Shown here piece after piece: positions 48,387 to 57,612 of a stretch of 64,000 nt of DNA. The notes under the pieces were generated by a model. The model worked only from the letters and a program-made list of their open reading frames with translations, was not told the DNA's origin and did not search any database. The first letter of the stretch is position 1; each line of letters begins with the position of its first letter. Where the stretch lies: positions 1,167,403 to 1,231,402 of the forward strand of contig NZ_CP051185.1 in the NCBI RefSeq assembly GCF_012516315.1, written 5' to 3'. This DNA is from Limnospira fusiformis SAG 85.79 (lineage in GTDB: Bacteria; Cyanobacteriota; Cyanobacteriia; Cyanobacteriales; Microcoleaceae). A program made the position numbers and the translations under genes.

Positions 48387-48780
48387 ATGAGTAGTGCTAC
48401 TAAACTCCCTACAGTGGGGGGAAAGGGTAACTATGATGAGAGCTATAGCAGATTCCTGAAAGCCTATCAAGACTTTAAAGGGGAATGTCCCAAAGGAGTG
48501 ACACTCAAGTTACAAAAGTCCGGGACTAGGTATAATTTGCTATTGCAGTTTAAGCAGCCACCTACCGGAAAACGGCTACCCAAGACAGCTAATCTTGAGT
48601 GTACACCCCAAGGGGTGATAGACGGGGTTAAGAAAGCCAAGTTAGTGGCACCAAGCCCTGGGAACTATCAGCAGCGATAGTGAATTCTGGGACTGGTACG
48701 ATGCGACTATCTTAGGAAAGAACCAGATTGAGGATAATCTGATAACCTATCGGGAAATATTCCAACAACTAGAGGATGAG
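48387..48780 (+). pseudogene. tyrosine integrase N-terminal remnant, cut by intron 4
   Basis: The open part (48387-48680, MSSATKLPTVGGKGNYDES) resembles the arm-binding N-terminus of phage-type integrases. After SPGNYQQR a frame change leads into SEFWDWYDATILGKNQIEDN and YREIFQQLEDE, the start of the core-binding domain, and the sequence ends at 48780 where intron 4 begins. The catalytic half is not seen. This marks the edge of a former integrated element. Confidence 0.6.
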
Positions 48781-49424
48781 GTGCGAGACGTTTAGGAATC
48801 AAATAAGGCTGCAATGCCTGAAATAACTTCCTAATGGGACTTTCACCCCTTGGTGGAATATAAGGGATTCACATTCCTGACCATCCCATAACTGTTTATA
48901 TGTCCCGACGCTTGGAGAAATCTAAGCAAGGCAGGGGACTCAAGGTCATAAACAAACTGAGAAATCAGGGCGTTGAGAGTAACGGCGATAGCCACCCCCA
49001 GTTTCAGGATTCACAACCCGTGAGATTGAAGCGGGGAACGGAAGGCATGAGGGAAACCTAATCCCAACAATCCGACCACTGCCAACCATCCATGACTAAG
49101 GAAATCTGAATGTTCCGGCTTGAACCATCGTAATCTAGAAGCAGCGAAATAGGTTGATACGCTGCGTCCAAAAGGGCAAGGGGAAAAGTAGGGTAATCTT
49201 GTTATCACCTACACAGACCTTTAAAGGTACCCCGGTGGAAAGGACAAGTCTAAAGATGGAATGCCCATATAAACGGTGCGTTTAAACCCCTTTTAGGCTC
49301 TCGGCAGGTACATCTTGTTGAGTAGTGAAAGTGTAATCGTATGCCTTTAAGGGGAAGGGATGTGACTGAAAGCCAATGCCTAATTGTAATGGTTAGGATA
49401 TGCCCACTAGTCACGGTGTAGATA
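48781..49424 (+). mobile_element. group II intron 4, 5' part only
   Basis: It begins GTGCGAGACGTTTAGGAATC at 48781 and follows introns 2 and 3 through domains I-III. At 49425 it is cut by ISb copy 5 at TAGATATA. No RT ORF or domain V is seen downstream, so the rest is lost or displaced. Confidence 0.85.
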
Positions 49425-49426
49425 TA

Positions 49427-50383
49427 TAGCACAAGACAGAACACTTAGGACGTATAATGGAGAGGACGAGATAACTAAGAAGACCAAAAATGCCAGCCCC
49501 CTATAGTTACGACCTCAGACAAAAAGTTATTGATGCCATTGAACTAGACGGTATGCCCAAAACAGAAGCCAGTCAAGTTTTCCATGTCAGCAGGAACACC
49601 ATTAATCTCTGGCTGCAAAGAAAAGCACAGACCGGAGACTTCCTCCCTAAACCTAATCACCGACCTGGCAATAACCACAAAATTACCGACTGGCAGAAAT
49701 TCAAGGCTTTTGCCCAAGAGCATGGCGATCAAACCGCAGCTCAGATGGCTCAACTTTGGGATGACGATATCTCTCCTCGCACCATATCCAGAGCCTTGAA
49801 GAAAATTGGCTTCACCAGAAAAAAAACTTACGGCTACCAAGAAGGTGATGAGCAACAGCGAGAGGAGTTTATGGCTCAGATTGAACAGATGGAGCCACAA
49901 GAAGTGGTCTACCTCGATGAAGCCGGCATGAATAGTCAGGACTCGGATTACCCTTATGGTTACCGTGAGGAAGGACAACGCTTCCATGCCCTAAAATCCG
50001 GGAAGAGGCAGGGCAGGGTGAGCTATATGGCCCCATGGTGTCATCAACAACTCTTAGCCCCCTTTAGCTTTGAGGCTTGTTGTAATCGGACAGTGTTTGA
50101 GTTGTGGTTGGAGTTCATCTTAATTCCAACATTGAAGCCAGGTCAGACTCTAGTGCTAGACAATGCAACGTTTCATAAAGGGGGGCGGATTCCTGAGCTA
50201 GTGGAGGCGGCTCAATGCCGTTTGCTCTATCTACCACCTTATTCGCCAGACCTCAACAAGATAGAGAAATGTTGGTCGTGGTTGAAAGCCCGCATTCGCC
50301 ATTGTATTGAGCAGTTTGATTCTCTCCATGATGCCATGGATTCCGTTCTCCAAGCTGCGTCCTAACTACCTTGACTAATGCTA
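49427..50383 (+). mobile_element. ISb copy 5 (complete, 957 bp)
   Basis: TA at 49425-49426 and 50384-50385 flanks the element. The left flank is intron 4 and the right flank is the interior of another ISb copy. The two flanks do not form one original sequence, so a deletion has also taken place. Confidence 0.93.
49490..50365 (+). CDS. ISb transposase (IS630 family), intact
   Basis: 291 residues with an intact DDE triad (VVYLDEAGMNSQD, LVLDNATFHKGG, SPDLNKIEKCW) and an in-frame 8-A run. It differs from the 32546 copy by several substitutions (AQEHGDQTAAQMAQL, EACCNRTVF). This is the third copy in the window that looks functional. Confidence 0.95.
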   Translation: MPAPYSYDLRQKVIDAIELDGMPKTEASQVFHVSRNTINLWLQRKAQTGDFLPKPNHRPGNNHKITDWQKFKAFAQEHGDQTAAQMAQLWDDDISPRTISRALKKIGFTRKKTYGYQEGDEQQREEFMAQIEQMEPQEVVYLDEAGMNSQDSDYPYGYREEGQRFHALKSGKRQGRVSYMAPWCHQQLLAPFSFEACCNRTVFELWLEFILIPTLKPGQTLVLDNATFHKGGRIPELVEAAQCRLLYLPPYSPDLNKIEKCWSWLKARIRHCIEQFDSLHDAMDSVLQAAS

Positions 50384-50385
50384 TA

Positions 50386-51109
50386 GAGTCTGACCTGGCT
50401 TCAGTGCTGGAATTAAGATGAACTCCAACCACAACTCAAACACTGTCCGATTACAACAACCCTCAAAGCTAAAGGGGGCTAAGAGTTGTTGATGACACCA
50501 TGCGGCTATATAGCTCACCCTGCCCTACCTCTTCCCTGATTTGAGGGCATGGAAGCGTTTTCCTTCCTCGCAGTAACCATAAGGGTAATCCGAGTCCTGA
50601 CTATTCATGCCGGCTTCATCGAGGTAGACCACTTCTTCCGGCTCCATCTGTTCAATCTGAGCCATAAACTCCTCTCGCTGTTGCTCATCACCTTCTTGGT
50701 AGCCGTAAGTTTTTTTTCTGGTGAAGCCAATTTTCTTCAAGGCTCTGGATATGGTGCGAGGAGAGATGTCGTCATCCCAAAGTTCAGCCATTGGAGCGGA
50801 GGTTTTGTGGCCATGCTCTTGGGCAAAAGCCTTGAATTTCTGCCAGTCGGTAATTTTGTGGTTATTGCCAGGTGGGTGATTAGGTTTAGGGAGGAAGTCT
50901 CCGGTCTGTGCTTTTCTTTGCAGCCAGAGATTAATGGTGTTCCGGCTGACATGGAAAACTTGACTGGCTTCTGTTTTGGGCATACCGTCTAGTTCAATTG
51001 CATCAATAACTTTTTGTCTGAGGTCGTAACTGTAGGGGGCTGGCATTTTTGGTCTTCTTAGTCATCTCGTCCTCTCCATTATACGTCCTAACTTTCCTGT
51101 CTGGTGCTA
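50386..51109 (-). mobile_element. ISb copy 6 (3' part missing, stop in frame)
   Basis: It runs from the left inverted repeat at 51109 inward on the minus strand and is cut at GAGTCTGACC (50386), where copy 5 begins. The frame reads from 51046 with 8 A, but a TAG after KSGKR (at 50525) interrupts it where other copies have a Gln codon. Confidence 0.9.
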
Positions 51110-51111
51110 TA

Positions 51112-51372
51112 ATTACTTGTTTTGGGCGTGGTGGCCGTCAAAAAGCGGCTCCTAACAAGAGGCTTCCGATTCGCCATAACCCATTAAAGCCAATTAAGGG
51201 ATGGCTTACCGGGGATATAGCCAAGCATAAGACACATGGAATCGGTAGAATCACCCCGTCGAGTCGCGGCAGTTTTGTTTTAACCAAACCTGACCAAACT
51301 CAGTTTTCAGTCAAGCCAATAGATTTGAAACCTGTTTTTAGGAGAGATGGCTATTTGTATAAATTTTCCTGA
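51112..51372 (+). pseudogene. IscB-like C-terminal remnant
   Basis: The open stretch to the TGA at 51370 reads CFGRGGRQKAAPNKRLPIRH, then KPIKGWLTGDIAKHKTHGIGR and SSRGSFVL, and ends RRDGYLYKFS. It resembles the C-terminal region of IscB/RRXRR proteins, the RNA-guided nuclease ancestors of Cas9, in which a GD(I/V)xxA segment, GRxxxRxxGSF and HRADGYxY are typical as I remember them. The N-terminal part with RuvC and HNH is missing, cut by ISb copy 6. The assignment rests on memory of the family. Confidence 0.5.
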
Positions 51373-51403
51373 GTTGTCCGGTAATTACCAGGTTATAGAT
51401 ATA

Positions 51404-52361
51404 TAGCATTAGTCAAGGTGGTTAGGACGCAGCTTTGAGAACGGAATCCATGGCATCATGGAGAGAATCAAACTGCTCAATGCAGTGGCGAATACGGGCT
51501 TTCAGCCACGACCAACATTTCTCTATCTTGTTGAGGTCTGGCGAATAAGGTGGTAGATAGAGTAAACGGCATTGAGCTGCCTCCACCAGTTCAGCAATCC
51601 GTCCCCCTTTATGAAACGTTGCATTGTCCAATACTAGAGTCTGACCTGGCTTCAATGTTGGAATTAAGATGAACTCCAACCACAACTCAAACACTGTCCG
51701 ATTACAACAACCCTCAAAGCTAAAGGGAGCTAAGAGTTGTTGATGACACCATGCGGCTATCATACTTACCCTGCCCTGCCTCTTCCCTGATTTGAGTGCA
51801 TGGAAGCGTTTTCCTTCCTCGCAGTAACCATAAGGGTAATCCGAGTCCTGACTATTCATGCCGGCTTCATCGAGGTAGACCACTTCTTCCGGCTCCATCT
51901 GTTCAATCTGAGCCATAAACTCCTCTCGCTGTTGCTCATCACGTTCTTGGTAGCCGTAAGTTTTTTTTTCTGGTGAAGCCAATTTTCTTCAAGGCTCTGG
52001 ATATGGTGCGAGGAGAGATGTCGTCATCCCAAAGTTCAGCCATTTGAGCTGCTGTTTTGTCGCCATGCTCTTGGGCAAAAGCCTTGAATTTTTGCCAGTC
52101 GGTAATTTTGTGGTTATTGCCAGGTCGGTGATGAGGTTTAGGGAGGAAGTCTCCGGTCTGTGCTTTTCTTTGCAGCCAGAGATTAATGGTGTTCCTGCTG
52201 ACATGGAAAACTTGACTGGCTTCTGTTTTGGGCATACCGTCTAGTTCAATGGCATCAATAACTTTTTGTCTGAGGTCGTAACTATAGGGGGCTGGCATTT
52301 TTGGTCTTCTTAGTCATCTCGTCCTCTCCATTATACGTCCTAAGTGTTCTGTCTTGTGCTA
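51404..52361 (-). mobile_element. ISb copy 7 (full length, frameshifted transposase)
   Basis: Ends TAGCAT (51404) and GTGCTA (52361), flanked by TA. The transposase lies at 51422-52298 but has 9 A at the homopolymer in place of 8 and so is split into 51422-51982 and 51939-52298. The right end abuts the 3' end of crtD and supplies its stop codon. Confidence 0.93.
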
Positions 52362-53924
52362 TACTGCGCCGCCCTCATGTTTTGGAGGGGTGAACTGGTT
52401 TTCGAGTTGTCGGACTACGGTTAAAGCTGAATAGGATACCCCTGCTGTTCCCTCTCCGGGGTGGGTACAGTCTCCCACTAGCCATAATCCATTAATGGGG
52501 GTACGATTGGAAAAGCCAAAGGGTCCAAAGGTGGAAATCCGCTGACCTACACCACCGACAACGCCTTGGTCACGCGCGGTATAACGGGCGAAAGTGCGGG
52601 GGGTGGCAGCACAGGAATAAATGATTGTTTCTGGGGTAAGCTGAAAGTAGGAACTTAGACGATTAATGGCCTGTTGGGTGTATTCGTGTTTGAGTTTCTG
52701 ATAATCTGGGTTATGCCACCATTGCTGCGTATCTGTGAAACTAGAAGCAATAATGGTGGCTTGTCCGTGGGGGGCGCGTCCGTCCCCTGGGTGGCTGACG
52801 GAAACAAATAGGGAATTGTTTTCGCCAATGGGTCGGTTATAGTCGTAAAGAAATTGGAGATGGGGGGGGCATTCGGGGGGAATGGCTGACTGATCAACTC
52901 CTAAATAAATGACGAAAGCCCCAGAAGCTGGGGGGAGTTTATTAATACGGTGGTGGTAAATGCGATCGAGGGGATTGGTGGAAATGTGGTTTTCCCAAGC
53001 TAATAGCTTAACTATGTTCTGAACTGTGACGTTAGCAACTACTAGATCGGTGGTTTCTCGCCACACTTTCCCGGTTTTTTGATCGCGAATTTTGACCGCT
53101 ACGACTTGACGGTTTTCGGTTTCGATCGCTTCTACGGTATGACCCATTAATAGGGTTCCTCCGTCCCGTTTCAGGCTGGCTACTAGGCGATCGCTTAATA
53201 CTTGCATACTCCCCTGTAAATGATAGAGTCCTTGGGGTGATTGGGATACTCCCAACGCTGTGGCTGCATACAGTAATGCCGTTTCATCGGCGTTCACCTG
53301 GGAGTATAATTTTAATTGTAAATCCAGAAAGGTTTTCAGACGGCGATCGTTGTCTATTCCATAGATCCGCAATAGATCCCCTACCGTCAATAGGGTAAAA
53401 GGTAGGGTAATCATGGTATCGAGACGCAAGGCTTTCACCAGTTGCACTAAATCCCACCAATTCCGAGGAGGTAAAATCGGATCGCGACTTTGAAACCGCC
53501 AACTAGCTTCAAATAGAGTTCCCATTAATTGCCAAAACTTTTCACTCCCTGGGAACTGTTCTTGTCGTTCCTGCTGCCATTTTTCTGGGTCTCGCCAAAC
53601 TCGAATCGGCTGGGTTTCTCCGGGTAAAAATACCGCACAAGCAGGGTCGCAGAAGGTGGCGGCTGGTAAGTCTATTTCTAATTCCGAGAAAATCCGATGA
53701 TGAATGCCGCCGGGTTCTAAACCAGCCACTTGGGTCGCCCCTACATCAAAGGTAAAACCTTTACGTTTAAACGTGGAAGCACAGCCGCCCGGAACTATGG
53801 CTTGGTCGAGGACTAACACGGAATATCCTCGATGAGCCAGTAGTGCGGCGGTGGTTAATCCGCCTATACCAGCACCAATTACAATTACCCTATTTGGACG
53901 GGGAAGGTTATCAATTTCTTTCAT
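52359..53924 (-). CDS. crtD: C-3',4' carotenoid desaturase (CrtD-type)
   Basis: This FAD-dependent desaturase/isomerase-superfamily protein has 521 residues. The N-terminal dinucleotide motif VIVIGAGIGGLTTAALLAHRG is followed by the conserved SGC-type ASTFKRKGFTFDVGATQVAG, and a C-terminal FAD block (GLWLVGDCTHPGEGTAGVSYS). This pattern matches cyanobacterial CrtD, which desaturates the end of the carotenoid chain in myxoxanthophyll synthesis; CrtH and CrtO are alternatives that differ in the N-terminal block. The frame ends PPKHEGGAV, and the TAG is the terminal bases of ISb copy 7. The native C-terminus was therefore replaced or only slightly shortened. Confidence 0.88.
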   Translation of the reverse strand: MKEIDNLPRPNRVIVIGAGIGGLTTAALLAHRGYSVLVLDQAIVPGGCASTFKRKGFTFDVGATQVAGLEPGGIHHRIFSELEIDLPAATFCDPACAVFLPGETQPIRVWRDPEKWQQERQEQFPGSEKFWQLMGTLFEASWRFQSRDPILPPRNWWDLVQLVKALRLDTMITLPFTLLTVGDLLRIYGIDNDRRLKTFLDLQLKLYSQVNADETALLYAATALGVSQSPQGLYHLQGSMQVLSDRLVASLKRDGGTLLMGHTVEAIETENRQVVAVKIRDQKTGKVWRETTDLVVANVTVQNIVKLLAWENHISTNPLDRIYHHRINKLPPASGAFVIYLGVDQSAIPPECPPHLQFLYDYNRPIGENNSLFVSVSHPGDGRAPHGQATIIASSFTDTQQWWHNPDYQKLKHEYTQQAINRLSSYFQLTPETIIYSCAATPRTFARYTARDQGVVGGVGQRISTFGPFGFSNRTPINGLWLVGDCTHPGEGTAGVSYSALTVVRQLENQFTPPKHEGGAV

Positions 53925-54286
53925 TAATTATTAGGTGGGAATGCTGGTTTTGGATTATAGCAAATTTTGGGGAATCTTAACTACCTATTTTGGCTCTGTA
54001 TTGTGTTAAAATCTAATCGGGCGGGTGGTGAGTAGGTTTGTCAAACTATCCCGGTTTCCAGTTCACCGAGACTGAAGTTATAATCGTATTGGGGAAGGGT
54101 AAGGGTGAGGGTCGGAGGAGTAGGGACCAGTAGGGACGAGTAGGGGGGTGATCAAAAAATTGATACCTAAGCGACTTTTCAAGTTGACCTAGCTGCCCTA
54201 CAATTCACAAGGAGCCTAAATGCTGTAGCAACCTGGTTGAGTCTGATTCCGTCTAAACTAATACTAAACAGCAGAGTCAAAGTAAT
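53925..54286. other. intergenic region with G-rich repeats
   Basis: This holds the divergent promoters of crtD and the 54287 gene. 54091-54111 (GGGGAAGGGTAAGGGTGAGGG minus its last base) has four G-tracts with 2-3-base loops, a canonical quadruplex pattern. A second G-rich stretch near 54115-54148 has the unit AGTAGGGAC repeated. No RNA or protein gene is evident. Confidence 0.5.
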
Positions 54287-54586
54287 ATGAACGCTTTGTT
54301 ACCGAGAATTTTAAAGTCTGCTTACCGCAGAGAACCAATTGTCAGTTTTGTGATTACAGTTGGGGCGGTTGATACTGTAATTGGTGGTGTAACTGCGAGT
54401 TTACCGCTGTTGAGTCTCGGTCTGGGAACCGTGGGAGTAGCGGTAGCCTGGCGTTGGTGGCTTATACAGCGATCGCCAGTGGAACAACAAACCGAAACCG
54501 CGCCGGAATACTATTTACCGCCGAGTGGTTCCCGTCCTTCCTTACCTATGCTGACTCAGAATAAAAAGCCTCGTCCTCCCTACTAA
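54287..54586 (+). CDS. small membrane protein, hypothetical
   Basis: 99 residues. A basic N-terminus (MNALLPRILKSAYRREP) is followed by two hydrophobic stretches at about residues 19-52 (IVSFVITVGAVDTVIGGV, LGTVGVAVAWRWWL) and a Pro-rich polar tail. The pattern recurs in cyanobacterial proteins I cannot name. It ends 9 bases before the MerR-type gene, so the two probably form an operon. Confidence 0.65.
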   Translation: MNALLPRILKSAYRREPIVSFVITVGAVDTVIGGVTASLPLLSLGLGTVGVAVAWRWWLIQRSPVEQQTETAPEYYLPPSGSRPSLPMLTQNKKPRPPY

Positions 54587-54595
54587 TGAGTTAGG

Positions 54596-55018
54596 TTGGG
54601 GGTTGATAAGTTGCTGAAAATTGGAGAGGTAGCGGCCGAAAGTGGTTTATCGGTGAAAACAATTCGCTACTATGATGATATTGGGTTACTCTGGCCGACT
54701 GTTGATCGTAGCAGGTCGGGTTATCGGCTATTTGCTCCGGAAGTATTGACCCGACTGGCATTTATTAAACGCGCGCAAGGGTTGGGGTTGAGTTTGGCGG
54801 AAATTGCGGAAATTCTGAAAATTCGCGATCGTGGTGACATTCCCTGTGACCAAGTGAAGCAGCGTTTACAAGCTAAGGTAGCGGATATTAATCAACAAAT
54901 TATCGCCCTAGAAGGCTTGAAGGGAGAACTTCAGGAGTTACTGAGTCAGTGGGAAGATCAGCCGTCAGCGAGTCGCATGGCTGATACTATTTGCCCCAAT
55001 ATTCAACTGAAACCCTAA
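54596..55018 (+). CDS. MerR-family transcriptional regulator
   Basis: This is a 140-residue MerR-type regulator. The N-terminal winged helix is LLKIGEVAAESGLSVKTIRYY, with SGYRLFAPEVLTRLAFIKRAQGLGLSLAEI. A dimerisation helix follows. Cys in DIPCDQVKQ and in DTICPNIQ are in the positions used for metal binding in ZntR/CueR-like members, so a metal sensor is plausible. The start codon is TTG at 54596; an internal TTG at LLKIGE is also possible. The regulated gene is not evident; the upstream membrane protein is the best candidate partner. Confidence 0.85.
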   Translation: MGVDKLLKIGEVAAESGLSVKTIRYYDDIGLLWPTVDRSRSGYRLFAPEVLTRLAFIKRAQGLGLSLAEIAEILKIRDRGDIPCDQVKQRLQAKVADINQQIIALEGLKGELQELLSQWEDQPSASRMADTICPNIQLKP

Positions 55019-55028
55019 AATCAAAAGA

Positions 55029-55051
55029 GGGAAGGATCATTTATCCTTCCC
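55029..55051. terminator. bidirectional terminator after the MerR gene
   Basis: GGGAAGGAT (55029-55037) and ATCCTTCCC (55043-55051) form a 9-bp stem. On the minus strand the hairpin is followed by a T-rich stretch, fitting the convergent small gene at 55231. Confidence 0.7.
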
Positions 55052-55231
55052 CTGAATTGGTGATTTTGGGTTTTGGTGTTGGTGTTGGTCTTTGGGTTGG
55101 TTGGTTTGGAGTTGTTTACGCAACTGTTGCTGTTGTTTTTTTAGCTGTCGCATTCTAGCCGCACCACCTTTACCTTTGTGGTTGCGCCCTTGGCGACGCG
55201 GGGACTCCCAGCGCTTTAGTTGTTGTGCCAT
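55037..55231 (-). CDS. small basic Gln-rich protein
   Basis: 64 residues, very basic and Gln-rich (MAQQLKRWESPRRQGRNHKG, LKKQQQQLRKQLQTNQ). Similar short basic proteins are widespread in cyanobacteria. A nucleic-acid-binding role is possible but not shown. It overlaps the terminator region of the MerR gene. Confidence 0.5.
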   Translation of the reverse strand: MAQQLKRWESPRRQGRNHKGKGGAARMRQLKKQQQQLRKQLQTNQPKDQHQHQNPKSPIQGKDK

Positions 55232-55279
55232 GGGGTTATATTATTATTTTTAGGATAATACCTATAGTGTAACTGAGTT

Positions 55280-55323
55280 GTGCGAGACGTTCAGGCATCA
55301 AATAGGGCTGCAATGCCCGAAAA
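55280..55323 (+). mobile_element. group II intron 5, 44-base stub
   Basis: GTGCGAGACGTTCAGGCATC at 55280 continues to GCCCGAAA, identical in pattern to the 5' ends of introns 2 and 4. ISb copy 8 follows directly at a TA (55324). Only the first 44 bases of an intron remain. Confidence 0.85.
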
Positions 55324-55832
55324 TATAGCACAAGACAGAACACTTAGGACGTATAATGGAGAGGACGAGATGACTAAGAAGACCCAAAATGCCAGCCCCC
55401 TATAGTTACGACCTCAGACAAAAAGTTATTGATGCCATTGAACTAGACGGTATGCCCAAAACAGAAGCCAGTCAAGTTTTCCATGTCAGCAGGAACATCA
55501 TTAATCTCTGGCTGCAAAGAAAAGCACAGACCGGAGACTTCCTCCCTAAACCTCATCACCGACCTGGCAATAACCACAAAATTACCGACTGGCAGAAATT
55601 CAAGGCTTTTGCCCAAGAGCATGGCCACAAAACCTCCGCTCAAATGGCTGAACTTTGGGATGACGACATCTCTCCTCGCACCATATCCAGAGCCTTGAAG
55701 AAAATTGGCTTCACCAGAAAAAAAAACTTACGGCTACCAAGAACGTGATGAGCAACAGCGAGAGGAGTTTATGACTCAGATTGAACAGATGGAGCCGGAA
55801 GGGTTGGTTTACCTCGATGAAGCTGGCATGAA

Positions 55833-57594
55833 CCTACATTCCGCAGGTTGACAGGGAATAAAAGATATGGTGCTAGTCTAGGCTAGAAAGGGTTCCTTCG
55901 AGCGGTAGGCTCTGGCGATGCAGATTAAAAATTTAGACCATCTGGGTTTAGTGGCTGGAGTGATTGACGAACTTGGCCTGGTCGAGTTGACGGATAAGCG
56001 GATTGAACCTCATAGCTTGGAGCATGTGAGTGCCGGACAAGTGGTTAAAGCCATGATTTTGAACGCCCTAGGCTTTCTCAGTGCACCGTTGTATTTATTC
56101 AGCGAGTTTTTTGAGAGTAAAGCGGTGTCTCATCTGCTCGGGGAAGGGGTAGAGGCTCGTCACTTGAATGACGACCGCTTAGGTCGAGTGTTGGATGAAC
56201 TCTACGCAGAAGGGACGACATCATTTTTTCTCCAGGTGGCGCTCCAGGCTGTGGAACGATTTGGAATTGATATTCAACAGCGTCATCTCGATGCCACCTC
56301 GATCTCAGTAGAAGGGAAGTATCAGCGGTGCTCGAAGGGGAAATCCGAGGTAGGACTTGAGTCAGCTCCCCCCGGTGAGACATCAGCAGAACCCAGCCCA
56401 ATTCGGCTGTGTCGAGGCTATTCCCGAGACCATCGTCCAGATTTGAAACAGTTTTTGATGACTCTAGTCTGTGCCGCCGACGGTGGCGTGCCGCTATGGT
56501 TGCAGTTGGGCCAGTGGCAATGAACAGGACACTCAGCAGTTTGCAGAGGTGCTCAAGGCGTTTGGTGACCAATGGACTAGCGACGGTATCGTTGTGATGG
56601 ATGCCGCCTTTTACACAGCAGCCAATCTGCAGCAGATGGAGACCACGGGGTGGCTATCACGGGTGCCGCTGACCCTAAAAGCGGCTCAAGAGCTGGTGCA
56701 CAGCGATGTCACCCGACTGACTGAAGTCCCCTGCAACTCCAAGGATTACCGGATGTGGGAGATTGAGCAGACCTATGCCGGAGTGCGCCAGCGCTGGCGC
56801 CTCGTCGAAAGCCAAACCCGCAAAGCCAATGCCGACCTCTGGCAACCCGAATTAGAGAAGCTCGAACACCGCCTCAACCGCCAATTGAAAAAGCTGACCC
56901 AGCGGGTCTTTGCTTGCAAACCCGATGCCCTCGAGGCCTTGATGCAGTTTCAAGATGGACTCGAGGTGCATCAGCTCACTCAGGTCTCCCTGGAGACGGT
57001 GCGGGCCAAGCGACCCCCCGGTCGTCCCGCCAAATCCGCCGAACCCACCCCAGTTCAGGGCTATCGGCTCCAGGCCACGTTACAGCAGACCGCCACGGCG
57101 GAAGACCGCTTTAGCCGTCAGCGTAGTCGCTTTATTCTAGCCACCAATCAACTGGAGCAATCCCTCTGGCCGGCTCAGACCTGCTTGAGCGAATATAAAG
57201 GGCAACAGACCGTCGAGAGAGGCTTTCGCTTCCTCAAAGACCCCCTCTTCTTTGCCAGTAGCGTCTTTGTCAAAAAGCCGCAGCGGGTCGAGGCCTTAGC
57301 TCTCATCATGGCCCTAACCCTTATGGTGTATACCCTCGCCGAACGCCAACTGCGACAGGCGCTAGATGCTCAGAAGCAAACGGTGCGCGACCAACGCCAA
57401 CAACCCACCGCTAAACCGACCTTTCGCTGGATTATGCAGAAGTTTCAAGGAATCCACTGGGTTAATCTCGATGGGCAAAGGCAGATTAGCAATCTCAATG
57501 ATGAACGGCGATTGATTATTCACCTCTTCGGTCCACCCGTTGAGCGCTATTACTACGCATCCGGTTAATTACCTATCAACCTGCGGAATGTAGG
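55833..57594 (+). mobile_element. IS1634-type element (1762 bp)
   Basis: The inverted repeats are CCTACATTCCGCAGGTTGA on the left and TCAACCTGCGGAATGTAGG on the right, perfectly complementary over 19 bp. The target duplication is ATGAA (55828-55832 and 57595-57599), both sides matching the ISb sequence CATGAATAGTC. It carries a single transposase gene. Confidence 0.92.
55918..57568 (+). pseudogene. IS1634-family transposase, frameshifted
   Basis: This is a DUF4277/DDE-type transposase in two frames. The first (55918-56523, MQIKNLDHLGLVAGVIDELG) contains the N-terminal DUF4277 part and the first catalytic Asp in HLDATSISV. The second (56525-57568) begins NEQDTQQFAEVLK and carries VVMDAAFYTAANL and the C-terminal YKGQQTVERGFRFLKDP with the Glu. 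The shift is one extra C in TTGGGCCAGTGGC near 56510. A single indel suggests recent inactivation or a sequencing difference. Confidence 0.85.
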
Positions 57595-57612
57595 ATGAAT
57601 AGTCAAGACTCG

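Larger units (their letters stand above)
55326..57612 (+). mobile_element. ISb copy 8, split by the IS1634-type element
   Basis: 55326-55832 and 57595-57612 are one ISb sequence, interrupted at GGCATGAA by the IS1634-type element. It has 9 A at the homopolymer, so it is frameshifted. At 57612 it switches to a minus-strand ISb copy (copy 9) at the sequence GACTCG, a fold-back junction. Confidence 0.88.
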
